Both the position numbers and the translations under genes were made by a program. A stretch of 64,000 nucleotides of DNA from Whitmania pigra. Lineage: Eukaryota > Annelida > Clitellata > Hirudinida > Haemopidae. Positions 46,832 through 57,664 of the stretch are shown piece after piece. Location: positions 310,001 to 374,000 of the forward strand of contig JAJTWR010000377.1 of NCBI GenBank assembly GCA_021613335.1, written 5' to 3'. The notes beneath the pieces are model-generated. The model saw nothing but the letters and a program-made list of their open reading frames with translations, did not search any database and was not told where the DNA came from. The number at the start of each line of letters is the position of its first letter. The stretch's first letter is position 1.

Positions 46832-48194
46832 CAGTGTTGTGCAGTATCGAATTACATGTAATTCGTTACTGTAATTAATTACATTTTTTGGTAATTTTTA
46901 CTTGTAACAATTACAAAAAAAATTTTGTACTCTTACTTGTAACAAATTACTATTTTTGGTCATACTTTTAATTCGTTACCTTTTTGGCGCAAGACGTTAC
47001 AAAGTAACATAAATAACATTTTAAATTAGTTTAATTTATTTTAAAAAAATTTAAATTCTAGATTGTTATTCTTTGGTTCGTTCGAGAACTTTCCCCTTCC
47101 CGATCATCGCTCTTTTGTTATTGTGGTTATCGCCGGTCGTTTTTGTTTTAAATCGGAAATTGTTGATTAGTCATACCGAAGCTTTTTTAATATGTAATAT
47201 TATGTACATATAATAATATAAGATTTAATATATCGTAGTATGGATTCATTTGAAGCCATTTTTAGTGTCGTTAGCGAAGATAAGAGGAACAAGGGTGAAG
47301 ATAGTCCGTGGCCGTATTTGAACAAAATGTTCAGATTTCAATCAAAGGAAAATCATATAAGTATGCATGCCTACTCTGCAAATACCTACAGAAACAAAAA
47401 CTACATGTTCAGCATATGAAGGTTCTTCATCTAACTTGAAGAAGCACGTGGAACGCATGCATCCAACAGAAGTTAAGGAATATGGTATATCTGTTGCTAA
47501 CGATTGTCAAGCTTGATGAGAAACTGGTAGCCAAAGTAGCATCTTCTAATGCAGCAAAGATGGACGAGCTTTGAGCTCTCGTTCATCTGATGCTGACAGT
47601 ATTGAAGACAGTTTCTTCAACTGCAGAAGGTCAACTGATATTCTGATGCAGTACCTTCGAGACCGATCAGATGACATGAACATTATTATTGGAAGCGATA
47701 CCCTGAAGAAATTATTTATCCAGTTGAATACTCCTCTGCCAGCTAGTGCAGCTGTTGAACGTTTATTCAGCTCTTCTGGTATGACAAAGAACAGCTGAAG
47801 GACCATAATGAGTGACAAACTATTTGAGGACTTAGTTATGTTAAAAATAAACAAAAATTTGTGATTGTAATGTAATAAATAAAAAAAAACACCAAAAGAA
47901 TGCATTAGTTCAAATGTTATTACTTAATGACTGTTAGTACTAGCAGTTAATACCAGTAATTGTTTTAACGATAAGAGAAACAATTCCTTTTAAATAATAC
48001 GGAATGATTTATGATCACAATAATGGCGGCATCAAAGTTACTTGTAATTTTTACTTAAAAGTAACTTTTAGACGCTGTAACTTTTACTTGAGTAAATTTT
48101 TGAGACAATACTCTTACTTATACTTAAGTAGCTTTTTGAGGTATTACTTTTACTTGTAACTAGTTACCGAAATGAGGTAATTTTTACAACACTG
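46832..48194 (+). mobile_element. hAT element with degenerate transposase
   Basis: Terminal repeats CAGTGTTGT (left) and ACAACACTG (right) are flanked by TTAATAAG at 46824-46831 and 48195-48202. Subterminal TTAC/GTAA motifs are dense at both ends. The inside reads as a decayed transposase: a BED-finger-like N-terminus (about 47240-47480, containing a 'CLLCKY' pair and a 'KKHVERMHP' half in different frames) and a C-terminal dimerisation region (about 47571-47860, 'TPLPASAAVERLFSSSG'). The catalytic middle is deleted. Confidence 0.92.
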
Positions 48195-48202
48195 TTAATA
48201 AG

Positions 48203-48640
48203 TTACGATTAACGGTTATATGTTACTACTATTATTTTATCCACTTGTGTGATCAGTGTGCCATTGAAATGATTAATAAGTTACGATTAACGGTAATATG
48301 TTATTACTATTATTTTTAGTTTTCTCACGAATTTTATTTTACCGACCAAAAACAAACAGAACACGATTGTTAAAAAAATCTAATTTATATAAACACATGC
48401 CTGACCTTTAAGTTAAGGTTTTATTGCATTACCTAGGTTGGTCAAATATGTATAAAATAAAATCTTTTTGACAATGCCAATTTTTATATTACTGAATCTA
48501 AATTTGAATCAAGTCAGTCATTTTATTATAGTAAATTGTCATTGGTCATTATAATGCAACATTATCAATTTATTATTAGATTTGCCATTCAAGATTTAGA
48601 AATGTAGTGTGGTAAACATTCGGATAATGCATTAAGGGAG
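48203..48640. other. Intergenic, includes the empty-site copy of the hAT target
   Basis: About 48240-48310 repeats the target neighbourhood (TGATCAGTGTGCCATTGAAA, then TTAATAAG once, then TTACGATTAACGG) without an insertion. The rest duplicates about 18.95-19.26 kb. Confidence 0.6.
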
Positions 48641-49265
48641 TTAAGTTCCTTTGCACGGAGAGCTACTTAAAGCTGGGATTTTCCTATGAATTAATAATTA
48701 GAAGTAAAGTTAGTATTTAAATATTAAATAATGAGTAAATTTAACAAACAAGTGTATTGGTTAACAAATAAGTGACTAGAAAGATTTTGAGAATGAAATA
48801 TATCGTAGAGTTGGGGTCGGTGGAAACAACGCTCAATATCGTAAATGTCTACAAAATGTCAACTTACTCATATAATACTCTGAATATTTTAAAGATCATG
48901 TCAAATACTTTAAATAAGCATTGTTATCTAGCTGAAATGATTTCAAATTAAAAAGAATAGTCTATAGTTTATAGTTTACTAACGAAACACCAACATCGGA
49001 ACTTAAATGTTGTTTACTTGCACATAAGGAGGCATGTATTATCATAAGTATTTCCGTCGGCTCCACAAACTGGGTCGTAAGGGACACTCCTGCACTCCGA
49101 TTTACATTTATCTCCCACAATCACAGCAACCTCCGCATCCACTGAAAAAGATGTGTTTTCTAAAGTCTGTTATTAAAATCACTTTTGCGAATTAAAAGAA
49201 AACTCACATTGTTGGCTCAGCGCGATGAAGCTGAATACCAGGAAAAGGACAAGAAATGATTTCAT
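48641..49265 (-). CDS. Secreted non-classical Kazal peptide, H-type copy 3
   Basis: Exons on the minus strand: 49265-49208, 49141-49018 and 48683-48641, giving 74 residues. Exons 1-2 match 19262-19908 almost base for base (leader MKSFLVLFLVFSFIALSQQ). Exon 3 instead resembles that of 26485-27107 and ends SSPCKGT. Domain: C-x3-C-x8-C-x10-C-x3-C-x10-C. The mosaic relation to two paralogs suggests gene conversion or recombination within the cluster. It appears functional. Confidence 0.83.
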
Positions 49266-50485
49266 TGTTTAGGATCTTCAAAGATAAAAACCTTTTGAAG
49301 GCTTTACAAATCCGCATTTTACTCCCTTTTTATACATTTTCAAACTGTGAAATTCGAAAATATTGATGGAGAACATTCGACAAAAAATACTGCAATGAAT
49401 CACCTTGGTTATTGATTCCATCACATTTTCTTGAGCTTATGGATTTTACGCTGATGAATAGTTGGAGTTTTTTTTTTTAACAAAAAAGATGTCTTAAATG
49501 CTTAAATTACTTTTTATTTGTTTCTTTCTTCATATATATTTACAATTATTAATCATTTAATTTATTTAATTAAATTTTGATTTAAAAATTCAATTCACAA
49601 TCAGTCAGATGACCAAATTATTGTGCTCTAAATGCTATGTAATTGCTTAATTTTTAGCAGGTGGTTTTGTCGAAGGCCGAAATTGACCATTTACCCCCAT
49701 TTAAAAGGGAATTGCTTATTTATTTATTTATTTATTTTGAAGTTTAAAGTGTTATTAACTGTTCAGAAAATAAAAATCAAAGCAATAATATGTGTGGATA
49801 CTATTAAGGATGCAGTTGATGTATCGGTTCAATTAATTTTGACAAGTAAGTTCTATTGTGAACGGTTTTGGGCTTAGTCTATTTATTTACTACTGACCTA
49901 ATAATTAAAAATCATTAAATTAATAAGTTATTAATGCATTCAAAAAAAATAAACACAAAAAGTCTTGCTCGAAGTTGAATAAAAGTACCATGGTAAACAT
50001 TATGACGAATTTATAAAAAAATACGAAGACATTTGATTTAAGGACACAATTGAAAAGTTGTTTTCGACGCATGATCCTGACTCAAGTTAAAAGAATTTGA
50101 ATAAATTAGTAAATCACTTTAATCAGAAACATAAACACTAAGTGCAATTAAATGTCAACATTTAAAAATTAAAAATTATTCAAATCATTTCATCCACTTG
50201 AAAACTAAGAACAAATGATCTCAGAAAATAACGAATTTTCATCTGATGAAAGCCAACACATTTGTTAAAATATAGCTCTAAATATGTACTTTAAAATTAC
50301 TAGAACTATTATTAATTTTTTCTTGGTAGAAAGGCAGACTAATTATATTGAAATATTTTTAAACTACCAAAACGACGGATACCGTTGCTGATTGATCAGT
50401 TGGGATTTAGAAACACTTCGATTACTGTTTTTTGTTTGTTTAAAGATTTAGAGATTATGGGTAACTTTGGTTCTAAATAAATGAA
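49266..50485. other. Boundary between the Kazal block and the proline-rich block
   Basis: AT-rich. Homology to the 19.9-20.2 kb upstream region stops near 49.5 kb. An 81-codon plus frame at 49632-49877 is not supported as a gene. Confidence 0.45.
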
Positions 50486-50492
50486 TATAAAA
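50486..50492 (+). promoter_or_regulatory. TATA box of the gene at 50528
   Basis: TATAAAA, 42 bp before the ATG. Confidence 0.55.
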
Positions 50493-50527
50493 TAAGAAAT
50501 TTAAAATTACGATTTGATGACTGAACC

Positions 50528-50982
50528 ATGAAGGTTGCCTTATTTCTAGTTATTTTTTGCATATTATCAGGTAAGATTGGTTGAAAAGATTTTCTAAAAA
50601 CATTATGTTAAATATTTTATTACAACTAGAGCAATTAATTTTGGCATGACATATAAACTAATTTACCCTTTGATGGGCCGAGAAAATTCCTTGGAAGAAT
50701 CCTCTAGACTCCCAGACATCTAAGCGACTTTGACTTTGAGGGCATGACTCTGTAAAAATGATCCTTATTATCAAATAATCCAATTTTGCTCAAGAATATG
50801 ATTTCATTTCATTTTTAATTTAAGTTCCGACGGACGAATGGATTCTCGGTTTACTTGCGAGGTTGTTACCAAAGCGTACTTATTTGCCTAAGCCTCGACC
50901 AGTGCGGAAGTCTCCAGTGTCGAAACTGCCATTTATTCCAAAGCCATATGTTCCGAGATCTCCAAAACCTAGTTTGGTTTAA
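50528..50982 (+). CDS. Secreted cationic peptide: amphipathic segment plus Lys/Arg-Pro tail
   Basis: Two exons, 50528-50570 and 50825-50982, joined in phase 1, giving 66 residues. The signal peptide is MKVALFLVIFCILS. The predicted mature part (about 52 residues) starts with the acidic lead VPTDEW. It then has a segment with alternating hydrophobic and basic residues (ILGLLARLLPKR) and a Pro/Lys/Arg-rich tail with motifs such as LPKPRPVRKSP, FIPKPYVPRSPKPS. It has about 11 basic and 2 acidic residues and no cysteines. Known proline-rich antimicrobial peptides share the PRP/KP spacing, and amphipathic helices act on membranes; an antimicrobial role is inferred. It heads a run of three proline-rich genes sharing leader design. 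AATAAA follows at 51256. Confidence 0.78.
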
Positions 50983-51681
50983 AAAGCAAAAGCCAAATAA
51001 TGATTCCAGATGAATCCAGATACCAGATAAATTCGATCGTACATTTGTTAAATGCAAACTTCATATGAAATTTGATTTCTCCAGCCACCAATTAACCTGT
51101 AGCTTGTAGTTGTTAGCAGGTAGATTTAACAAAGTCTATTTATTATGATTCGGACTAATCAGTTGCGACTCACCAGCTTGTAAATCACGATTGAAGGCTA
51201 AAATTAGATTTTATAACGTAGGATGTTAATGCACTTTGAATGAAGGATATCTTTCAATAAATTTTAATTGAAAATAAAATAATATTGTCTTTATAATAAT
51301 AGTTAATTTGCAAGGCGTATGTGCCGTTCTTAGCATCAGAGGCGCCATGTGATCTCGCTGTTTCTCGCTAATTAACTAATAAGGGCCGTTCAGTTTATAT
51401 AACATTAAATATATTAATATTATTTAATAAGCTGAAATGATTTTTAAAAAAAAACAAAGACAAAAATAAACAAGGGCATTTTATAAGTTTAAATCATTAG
51501 ATCCTCAAGAAAAGTGCTTGAAGAGAAGTATAAGAGTTACCTAAGAGGTTGTATGATTTTACATTAAAATAATAACTGCTTTCGTAAATTACGTCTTACT
51601 GTTTTCCCACTTCAAGAAGACAAGTGTCGCCATTTCTCAATAAAGTGGGAGATGTGACTGGTTTGATTAGAAGTTTGAACT
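50983..51681. other. Intergenic with gene 1 3' end and gene 2 promoter
   Basis: AATAAA at 51256-51261. No strong TATA box before the next gene; the nearest AT box is TATAAGA at about 51529. No other gene. Confidence 0.4.
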
Positions 51682-52159
51682 ATGAAGACTGCAGTGAAGA
51701 TTGTTTTGGTTCTATTTATCTTCAGCTTGTTAGCATGTAAGTTAAAAGTGGTTTGTCATCTTACATTACTTGGATTCTTATGTAATTATGCAATATTAAT
51801 TTTGCTTTGAATGTTTCATATTTAAAGTTGACAATATTAATTTCATTTTAGTCCTTACTGAGGAACAGCGCATCAAGCCTTATCCACCAAAACCACCAAA
51901 GCCCCCAGTTGGACCAAACCCGCCACCAAGACCTCCACAACATCCTCCAAATTTCCCAAAACATCCAAATTTCCCAAGACCTCCAAATTTTCCAAGACCT
52001 CCAAATTTCCCAAGACCTCCAAATTTCCCAAGACCTCCAAATTTTCCAAGACCTCCAAATTTCCCAAGACCTCCAAATTTCCCAAGACCTCCAAATTTCC
52101 CAAGACCTCCAAATTTCCCTAGACCTCCAAATTTTCCAAGACCTCCAAAGTTTGTTTGA
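51682..52159 (+). CDS. Secreted proline-rich peptide with ten NFPRPP repeats
   Basis: Two exons, 51682-51736 and 51852-52159, phase 1, 120 residues. The signal peptide is MKTAVKIVLVLFIFSLLA. After FLTEEQRIKPYPP comes a Pro/Lys stretch and one variant repeat NFPKHP. Ten consecutive identical hexapeptides NFPRPP follow, encoded by an 18-bp minisatellite with only synonymous changes (TTC/TTT, CCA/CCT), and then KFV. Pro is close to half of the mature part; net charge is strongly positive; no cysteines. The repeat resembles PRP/PFPRP-type units of mammalian Bac and PR-39 peptides, which bind ribosomes (family knowledge; function here is inference). The leader and the words RIKPYPPKP are shared with the next gene. 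AATAAA is at 52357. Confidence 0.85.
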
Positions 52160-52990
52160 GTGTAACAATCAGTGCAACTATGGAGGCCGAAATGGTTAAT
52201 AGTGATTGGGTATGAATTATTTATTTATCTGGAAAACGAAAAAAATGGTGAAATATTTTTTCCTAATTTTCAACCTTGACTTTGTGAACATTCGATAATC
52301 TTTTCAACAATCAATAATTTTCTACCATGACATTTTGAATACAACGTTTTGATAGAAATAAATTGTTTGTGCAATGTGTAATTCTTTCGTCTTGCATTTG
52401 GAAGACGAGTCATTGAGACTCGGTTGATTGTGTAGGTCGTAGAGTTTAGTAGAGATGAATGCAGTTCTCCAACTTTAATGCAATGAAATCCTCATGATGG
52501 GACCTCATGATGATGGCCTGGTTAAGATTGTTGTGGTTGAAAATAATGGAAATGAACTGGTCAGGTTTGTAAATTTTGTTGTTGATTAATTTTTTCGCTC
52601 GCACTATCGGCCATGATATTGTCACTCTGGTTGAGAAATGAGTGGTTTTGGCAACCATTTGAATACAGGCCTATGATTGTCCGTTAGCAATAAAAATAAC
52701 AGCAAGTTAAAAAATTTACAGTTACCTCTGAACCTTTGAAAACAATTTTTAGCAGAGTTTAAAATTTCATCCTAATCCGAGAGAGAGATACATAGAGCCG
52801 AAAAATATCGAGGTAAACACGTAAACAAAAACCAAGCGACTCTTGATAGCTTCGCCGATAAGTGCAATCTAAATTGCAAGTGTAAATGCATTCATTAATT
52901 ACGCATTATTAACTAAAGTATGAATTATGTATGAGGATTTCCTTACTCGAAGCTTGCAGGTGTTACTAAAGATCCTTGAATTAGAGAATC
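52160..52990. other. Intergenic
   Basis: 3' flank of the repeat peptide gene and 5' flank of the next. A 70-codon minus frame (52446-52658) is unsupported. Confidence 0.45.
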
Positions 52991-52998
52991 TATAAAAT
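52991..52998 (+). promoter_or_regulatory. TATA box of the gene at 53035
   Basis: TATAAAAT, 44 bp before the ATG. Confidence 0.6.
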
Positions 52999-53034
52999 AG
53001 AGAATCATACTCTGCTCTTTCGAAAGATTGAATC

Positions 53035-53462
53035 ATGAAGATTCCAGTGAAGATTGTTTTGGTTCTGTTGGTGGTCAGCTTGTTAGCAAGTATGTTGAAA
53101 GTTGTTATACTATTTATTATCTTATACTATGTAGAGTTTTAATTATTGATATTAATATCACGCATTAGCTAGACTGTTATAATATTCACGTTAAATATTA
53201 ATGATGTTATGTTTATTAGGATCTTTATGTATCTTTGCAATATTAGTTTAGATTTAAATAATTTGCATTCAGATTTTAAAAATTTATTTTTATTAAAGTT
53301 CCGACTGAGGAATGGCGTATCAAGCCTTATCCACCAAAACCAAGGCCCCCAATTGTGCCAAGACCCCCAAATCCTCCAAGACCTCCACAGCGTCCTCCAA
53401 ATTTTCCAAGACCTCCACAGCGTCCTCCAAATTTCCCAAGACCTCCAAGAATTTGGGTGTAA
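53035..53462 (+). CDS. Secreted proline/arginine-rich peptide (PrAMP-like)
   Basis: Two exons, 53035-53089 and 53299-53462, phase 1, 72 residues. The signal peptide is MKIPVKIVLVLLVVSLLA. The mature part is about 54 residues: IPTEEW, then RIKPYPPKPRPPIVPRPP, then two ten-residue repeats QRPPNFPRPP, ending RIWV. By count it has 24 Pro, 11 Lys/Arg and 2 acidic residues (about +9), and no Cys. It is the closest match in the window to known proline-rich antimicrobial peptides in length, charge and PRPP spacing. Antibacterial action is inferred, not shown. Paralogous to the gene at 51682. AATAAA is at 53580. Confidence 0.85.
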
Positions 53463-55228
53463 CAATCAGTGTTCCCATGGAGACCAATAAAGTGACTAGT
53501 GATCCTAAATGAATTCTTCAATATGAACATTTAGTCTTACGATATTGTCTTAACGCTTTGAAAGCAACATTCAGCTTAAATAAACTTTCGTGCAAATGTA
53601 TTTCGTTTTGACTTGAATTCTTATAAAAATGCGATAAAATAATTTAAAGAAAAATTAAACCCAGATTAAGTGCTTACTTATCACATGGTCAACAAATTTC
53701 TCAATGTCTAAGAATTGTCTCAAAAATAAAATAGTTTTGTTTTAATGGTTTTTTTTTACAAAGTCTATCACTAATATCAATACTTTTGTGGTAAGCTTTT
53801 TGAAAAGTTAAAATTTAGGACTAAATAATAAATTGTCTTCTATTTAATGCAGGCCTTGAAAAGTATGTTGCTGAACGTGTCACATTTTTAATACATTCTC
53901 GATGAGTTTTCAATTTGAACTACACCAATAAAGTATGGTCTCAAAATTAACTTTAAATATAAAATCCAACATTGTTTTGATTGTAATGAGCACAATTTTA
54001 TTTAATGTTATGAGCCTAGAAGAGTTATGCAATGATTAATTATAATCTTCATAAAGCACTTAAAATGACCAGTTTTCATTTGTCGGTTGATAAAAAATGC
54101 AAATCCTTAATCTAAAACAGATTACCTGTCAAAACAGTTTGGCAATCACAGCAGGATGTTACCAAACAAAACGTGCAATTAGTTCATTAAACTGTAAGTG
54201 TTTCTATCCGCCTATACAAGAGAAACCAAATACACAATTGGTAATGTTGTAATACATAGTATCTAGTCCTAAGAAAACAAAAATATTGCTTCGGGAAGCT
54301 TGTTTTGCCCTTTTTAATTGGTTTATCAGTGTCTAATTAGGTAACATCGGCATAATTTAAATACATTTACTGCTTGGCTTTCCCTGAATTTGCCATCGGC
54401 TGCCAATATGAAGTTTAATTCTAAATGATTAAAGTGAAAAAATAGAATTGTTTTTCTGGTTACTACTATTGAGCATTTTGGAAATGAAACAAAATTGGTA
54501 AAATTGATATTTAAGATAAAATGTATGAACATTAGTTTTGAAATCGATCTTTGTTAATCTTTCACTTATTTATTTGCTAATACTGAGCTGCTTAGAATCT
54601 TGAGAATATGAACGTTAAATTCCCATTCAAAGGGTTTGATTTACTTACAAGTGCTAGCCTGTTGGTGTTAGAGAATAACATTTTTTTAATCAAAAAAATT
54701 GAAATTCGTAAACATGTTTGATTGACCTTAACCGATCTTTTGAGTGTTTTAAGAATCCTAATAGAAATATGAAAACAATTTTTAAATAATCTGCCTTTGG
54801 CTAACAGTACGACGGAGTTCATGGTTGTATTACAAAGCACGACAATTTACCACTGTTGCATCACCTTCGCACCCAGGAATAGGCCTAGAGGCCTGACACC
54901 CGCTCTGGGCAAAGCCCCAATCAGAAGGATGCGGACGCAAAGAGAAAGCACCAAGGCTTGACTCAACCACCACAGTTCCAAACGCAACCATTCAGCCGAC
55001 CTTCACGCCATTTAAACTTTAAATTCATCACCTTTAAACTCAATGTCATATGGTAATCTTCTGTGGAAATAGCAATCTAATATTACCAAATGTTTTTCTA
55101 TGAAAGCCCACTGATTTTTTTAAGTTTTCAAAAAGGGCAGATACTCTTTAACTGGTTTTTACCCGCACTCTAAAGTGAAATGTTTTGTTTATTTGAACAT
55201 CGATAGGTTATTGGTGTTCACGATTTCC
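53463..55228. other. Intergenic with a GC-rich insert
   Basis: AT-rich except for about 54840-54975, a GC-richer block (AGGCCTAGAGGCCTGACACC and following). It is preceded at about 54800 by a motif of about 26 bp starting CGACGGAGTTCATGG that recurs at about 55658 inside the next gene's intron. It is probably a dispersed element. No gene supported. Confidence 0.4.
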
Positions 55229-55236
55229 TATAAATA
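55229..55236 (+). promoter_or_regulatory. TATA box of the gene at 55275
   Basis: TATAAATA, 46 bp before the ATG. Confidence 0.6.
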
Positions 55237-55274
55237 TGAGAAACAATGTCTTGAACTGTTAAAACAAATAAACA

Positions 55275-56045
55275 ATGAAGATTGTTGTGGTTCTGTTGGT
55301 TCTCTCTGTTTTGGCACGTGAGTTGCAGTCACTTGGAAGACTTTATAAAAATAGTTTTTGATATTTAATAATACTTTTTATTTAAATTGTTATTTTTTAT
55401 TTTTAAAATTTTTTTATTTAATTAATTGATACTTTGTTTAATATAAATTTTTAATCTAGCATTGCATCGAGTTGATAATATGATATCGATTGTATCGATT
55501 TTAAAGTCAGAAATAATGTTACATCAATTTCAGATCTCAGTGAAGAACAGATGTGCATATGTCCAGCTAATATAAACTGGGTTTGTGGAGTGAATGGAGT
55601 TTCATACAAAAATGCATGCTGGGCACGGTGCAGGTGAAATAAGTGATCTTTTTTCGACGGAGTTCATGGTTGTATTACAATGTTAAGTTACGATTAAAAT
55701 GTAATTTGATGAATTACCACTTTGCTGAGAGAATCTGTGCGCTAGAACATTTTTATGTTAATTATTTTAATAATTATTATACATTTTAAATATTATAAAA
55801 GAATATTATTTTATTCAATGTAAAAAAAAATGAAAATTAAAAAGATACAAAAAATAACTTTCAATGATAACAAGAAATACTTTCAGAGCTATTACAACCT
55901 ATAAGTAATTGTAAAAATAAAAACTGAAAGATAATCATGATGTTACAGAGGTGTGAGAATTGCCAGATTTGAAATATGTCGACCTAAACCAAGATTTCGC
56001 TGGCCATGGAATCGAAAGACAACCCGTCGTCCAATTTGGATTTAA
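55275..56045 (+). CDS. Kazal (LDTI-type) peptide fused to an Arg/Trp/Pro tail
   Basis: Three exons, 55275-55317, 55534-55633 and 55949-56045, phases 1 and 2, 79 residues. The signal peptide is MKIVVVLLVLSVLA, followed by the acidic lead HLSEEQ. Exon 2 and the start of exon 3 give C-x-C-x7-C-x10-C-x3-C-x10-C, exactly the LDTI pattern, with core VCGVNGVSYKNAC. The presumed P1 residue is Ala. After Cys6, exon 3 adds 21 residues, RPKPRFRWPWNRKTTRRPIW plus one, with seven Arg/Lys-type and three Trp residues, resembling indolicidin/tritrpticin-like cationic peptides (inference). The tail is encoded in the same exon as Cys6, so it is not a splicing artefact. A polyadenylation-like AATAAA lies near 56516. 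Confidence 0.83.
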
Positions 56046-56553
56046 CAATTTGATGAAGAATTGATGATGATTTTTTAATATTTTTGTGACGAGATATTAC
56101 TTAATGTTTAACCTTTGATTTGACAATTGCAATTTGACATTATCATTCTTATGTTTGGCCAAATAAGATTTTGTAATAGAGTAGAGCACTTGAAAACATT
56201 GTTACATTTTTGGTTAATATTTTGTGAAGATTTAAAAGCGGCTGGTTATATTTGGTGGTTCAAAATTGACAATATTTATTTTTAATTTACATTTAGCCAG
56301 AGTTAAGCTTCGCTTTTGGTGAATGAGCAATGAAATTATTTACCAATTTAAACATTATTAATTTGTTGTGCCATTTTCAACGTTGCATTGCTTTTTGCGC
56401 AAATGTGTTATTGCAAATATTTCATATATGAATTTTAATTGAATTTTGAAAGAATTTATGCAAATCAAATTTCCGAATGTCAAGTGCTTTCAACTCAGAA
56501 TGTTATTGCGTTTAAAAATAAACTATTTATAGTTTAAAAGAACAAAGCTTCCT
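56046..56553. other. Intergenic
   Basis: AT-rich 3' flank. Its end (about 56320-56550) resembles the 3' flanks of the genes at 59488 and 62247. No gene. Confidence 0.4.
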
Positions 56554-57358
56554 TTATTTCAAGAGTGAATTTAAAATATTAAACATTTTAAAATTGTAAT
56601 AACAAAGAACAGTTGTGAATAAATTTGATTTTTCTGAATAATTGTGATGAGCCACATTTTTTGGAAACAAGTTTGAAATACAATCAGGTCCTGCTGACAA
56701 TGAAGATTTGAGGCCAAGAAGGGTCAAAAAGACAATATTTGGTGTAAACTCTAAGTTTGGCATCTCCGCAGATATTTTTGAAGCAATAACAGGGTTGTGT
56801 CATTATTATTTGTGAAAACTGATAATAGGCAATTACTGTTTGCAATTTCCAACGGTTCTCGTGTCAGTGTGCCATCTGATAGAGCAACCTCGGAGGCTCC
56901 AGATCCAGTGTGCATCTTTTTGTTGACTTATGAGTGTAACTTCTAAGATTAGAATCTACTTGCACGTCGTTTGTCTATCACCGAAAGGGCCTTGTAGGGA
57001 CAGTGGGTTGGTCTCGAAAAGCTGAGCGTTTTACAATCCTCCGAAGATATGCTTGTTCAGCTTGCATATGAGTCAAATCTCGATTGAAAAATATAATTGA
57101 ATCAACAGAGCTTTTGCTTTCAAGAGTGACGTAAAGCTTGGAAGCAGGACCCTTGTCTCTTGCCCAGTCTCTTTGTCCTAACACTCGAGGTTTGACAATC
57201 AGTTTTCTTTCATTGAACTCCCAAAAAACTGTCAAATCATTTGTGTGAGACCTGAAATAACAACGTTGTACGACCTCCGCTCTATTTCGCTCTTCTTCTT
57301 CGAAGTTCAATAGTGCTTTGGTTGTTATAGTTTTTACAGTGTTAAGCTTCGTAAACAA
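56554..57358 (-). mobile_element. Decayed non-LTR retrotransposon (LINE) relic
   Basis: On the minus strand the left frame (56763-56554) contains 'LEFTPN...LLGLKSSLSAGPD', the pattern that opens CR1/Jockey-type reverse transcriptase. The right frame (57358-56978, no ATG) is 126 complex codons with 'RVLGQRDWARDKG', 'KLYVTLESKSSVDSIIFFNR' and 'QAEQAYLRR'. This type of segment I associate with proteins of non-LTR elements but cannot place firmly. The two frames are not continuous. It could instead be an exon of an unknown host gene. Confidence 0.45.
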
Positions 57359-57664
57359 AGGTGGGAGTAGCTGTGAGATAGTCAGTGTATGACTTAATTA
57401 CTTGCAACATCATCATCATCATCATCATAATATATTAGCAAATCATGTAACTCTGGTTTTAGAAGATTGTAATGCAGATTTAAAACCCATTTTTATAAAT
57501 TTGTTTTAATGCCAATTACGTGTTTTCCAATTTATTTTTATCAACTGAACAATAATGAAAAGATATAAACGTAGTTCTTTTTCTTAGCAAAATTTCCAAA
57601 TTTAAAATTACAAATTCAAAGTAAATGAAAATGCTGAGAATTATTATCTATTGTCAATTATCCC

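Noticed and set aside
51848..52168. Minus-strand frame with W-R-S-W-E-I repeats
   Set aside because: Antisense of the NFPRPP repeat; the plus frame has signal peptide, intron phase and a paralog.
53169..53530. Minus-strand Gly-rich and Trp-rich frames
   Set aside because: Antisense shadows of the proline-rich gene at 53035.
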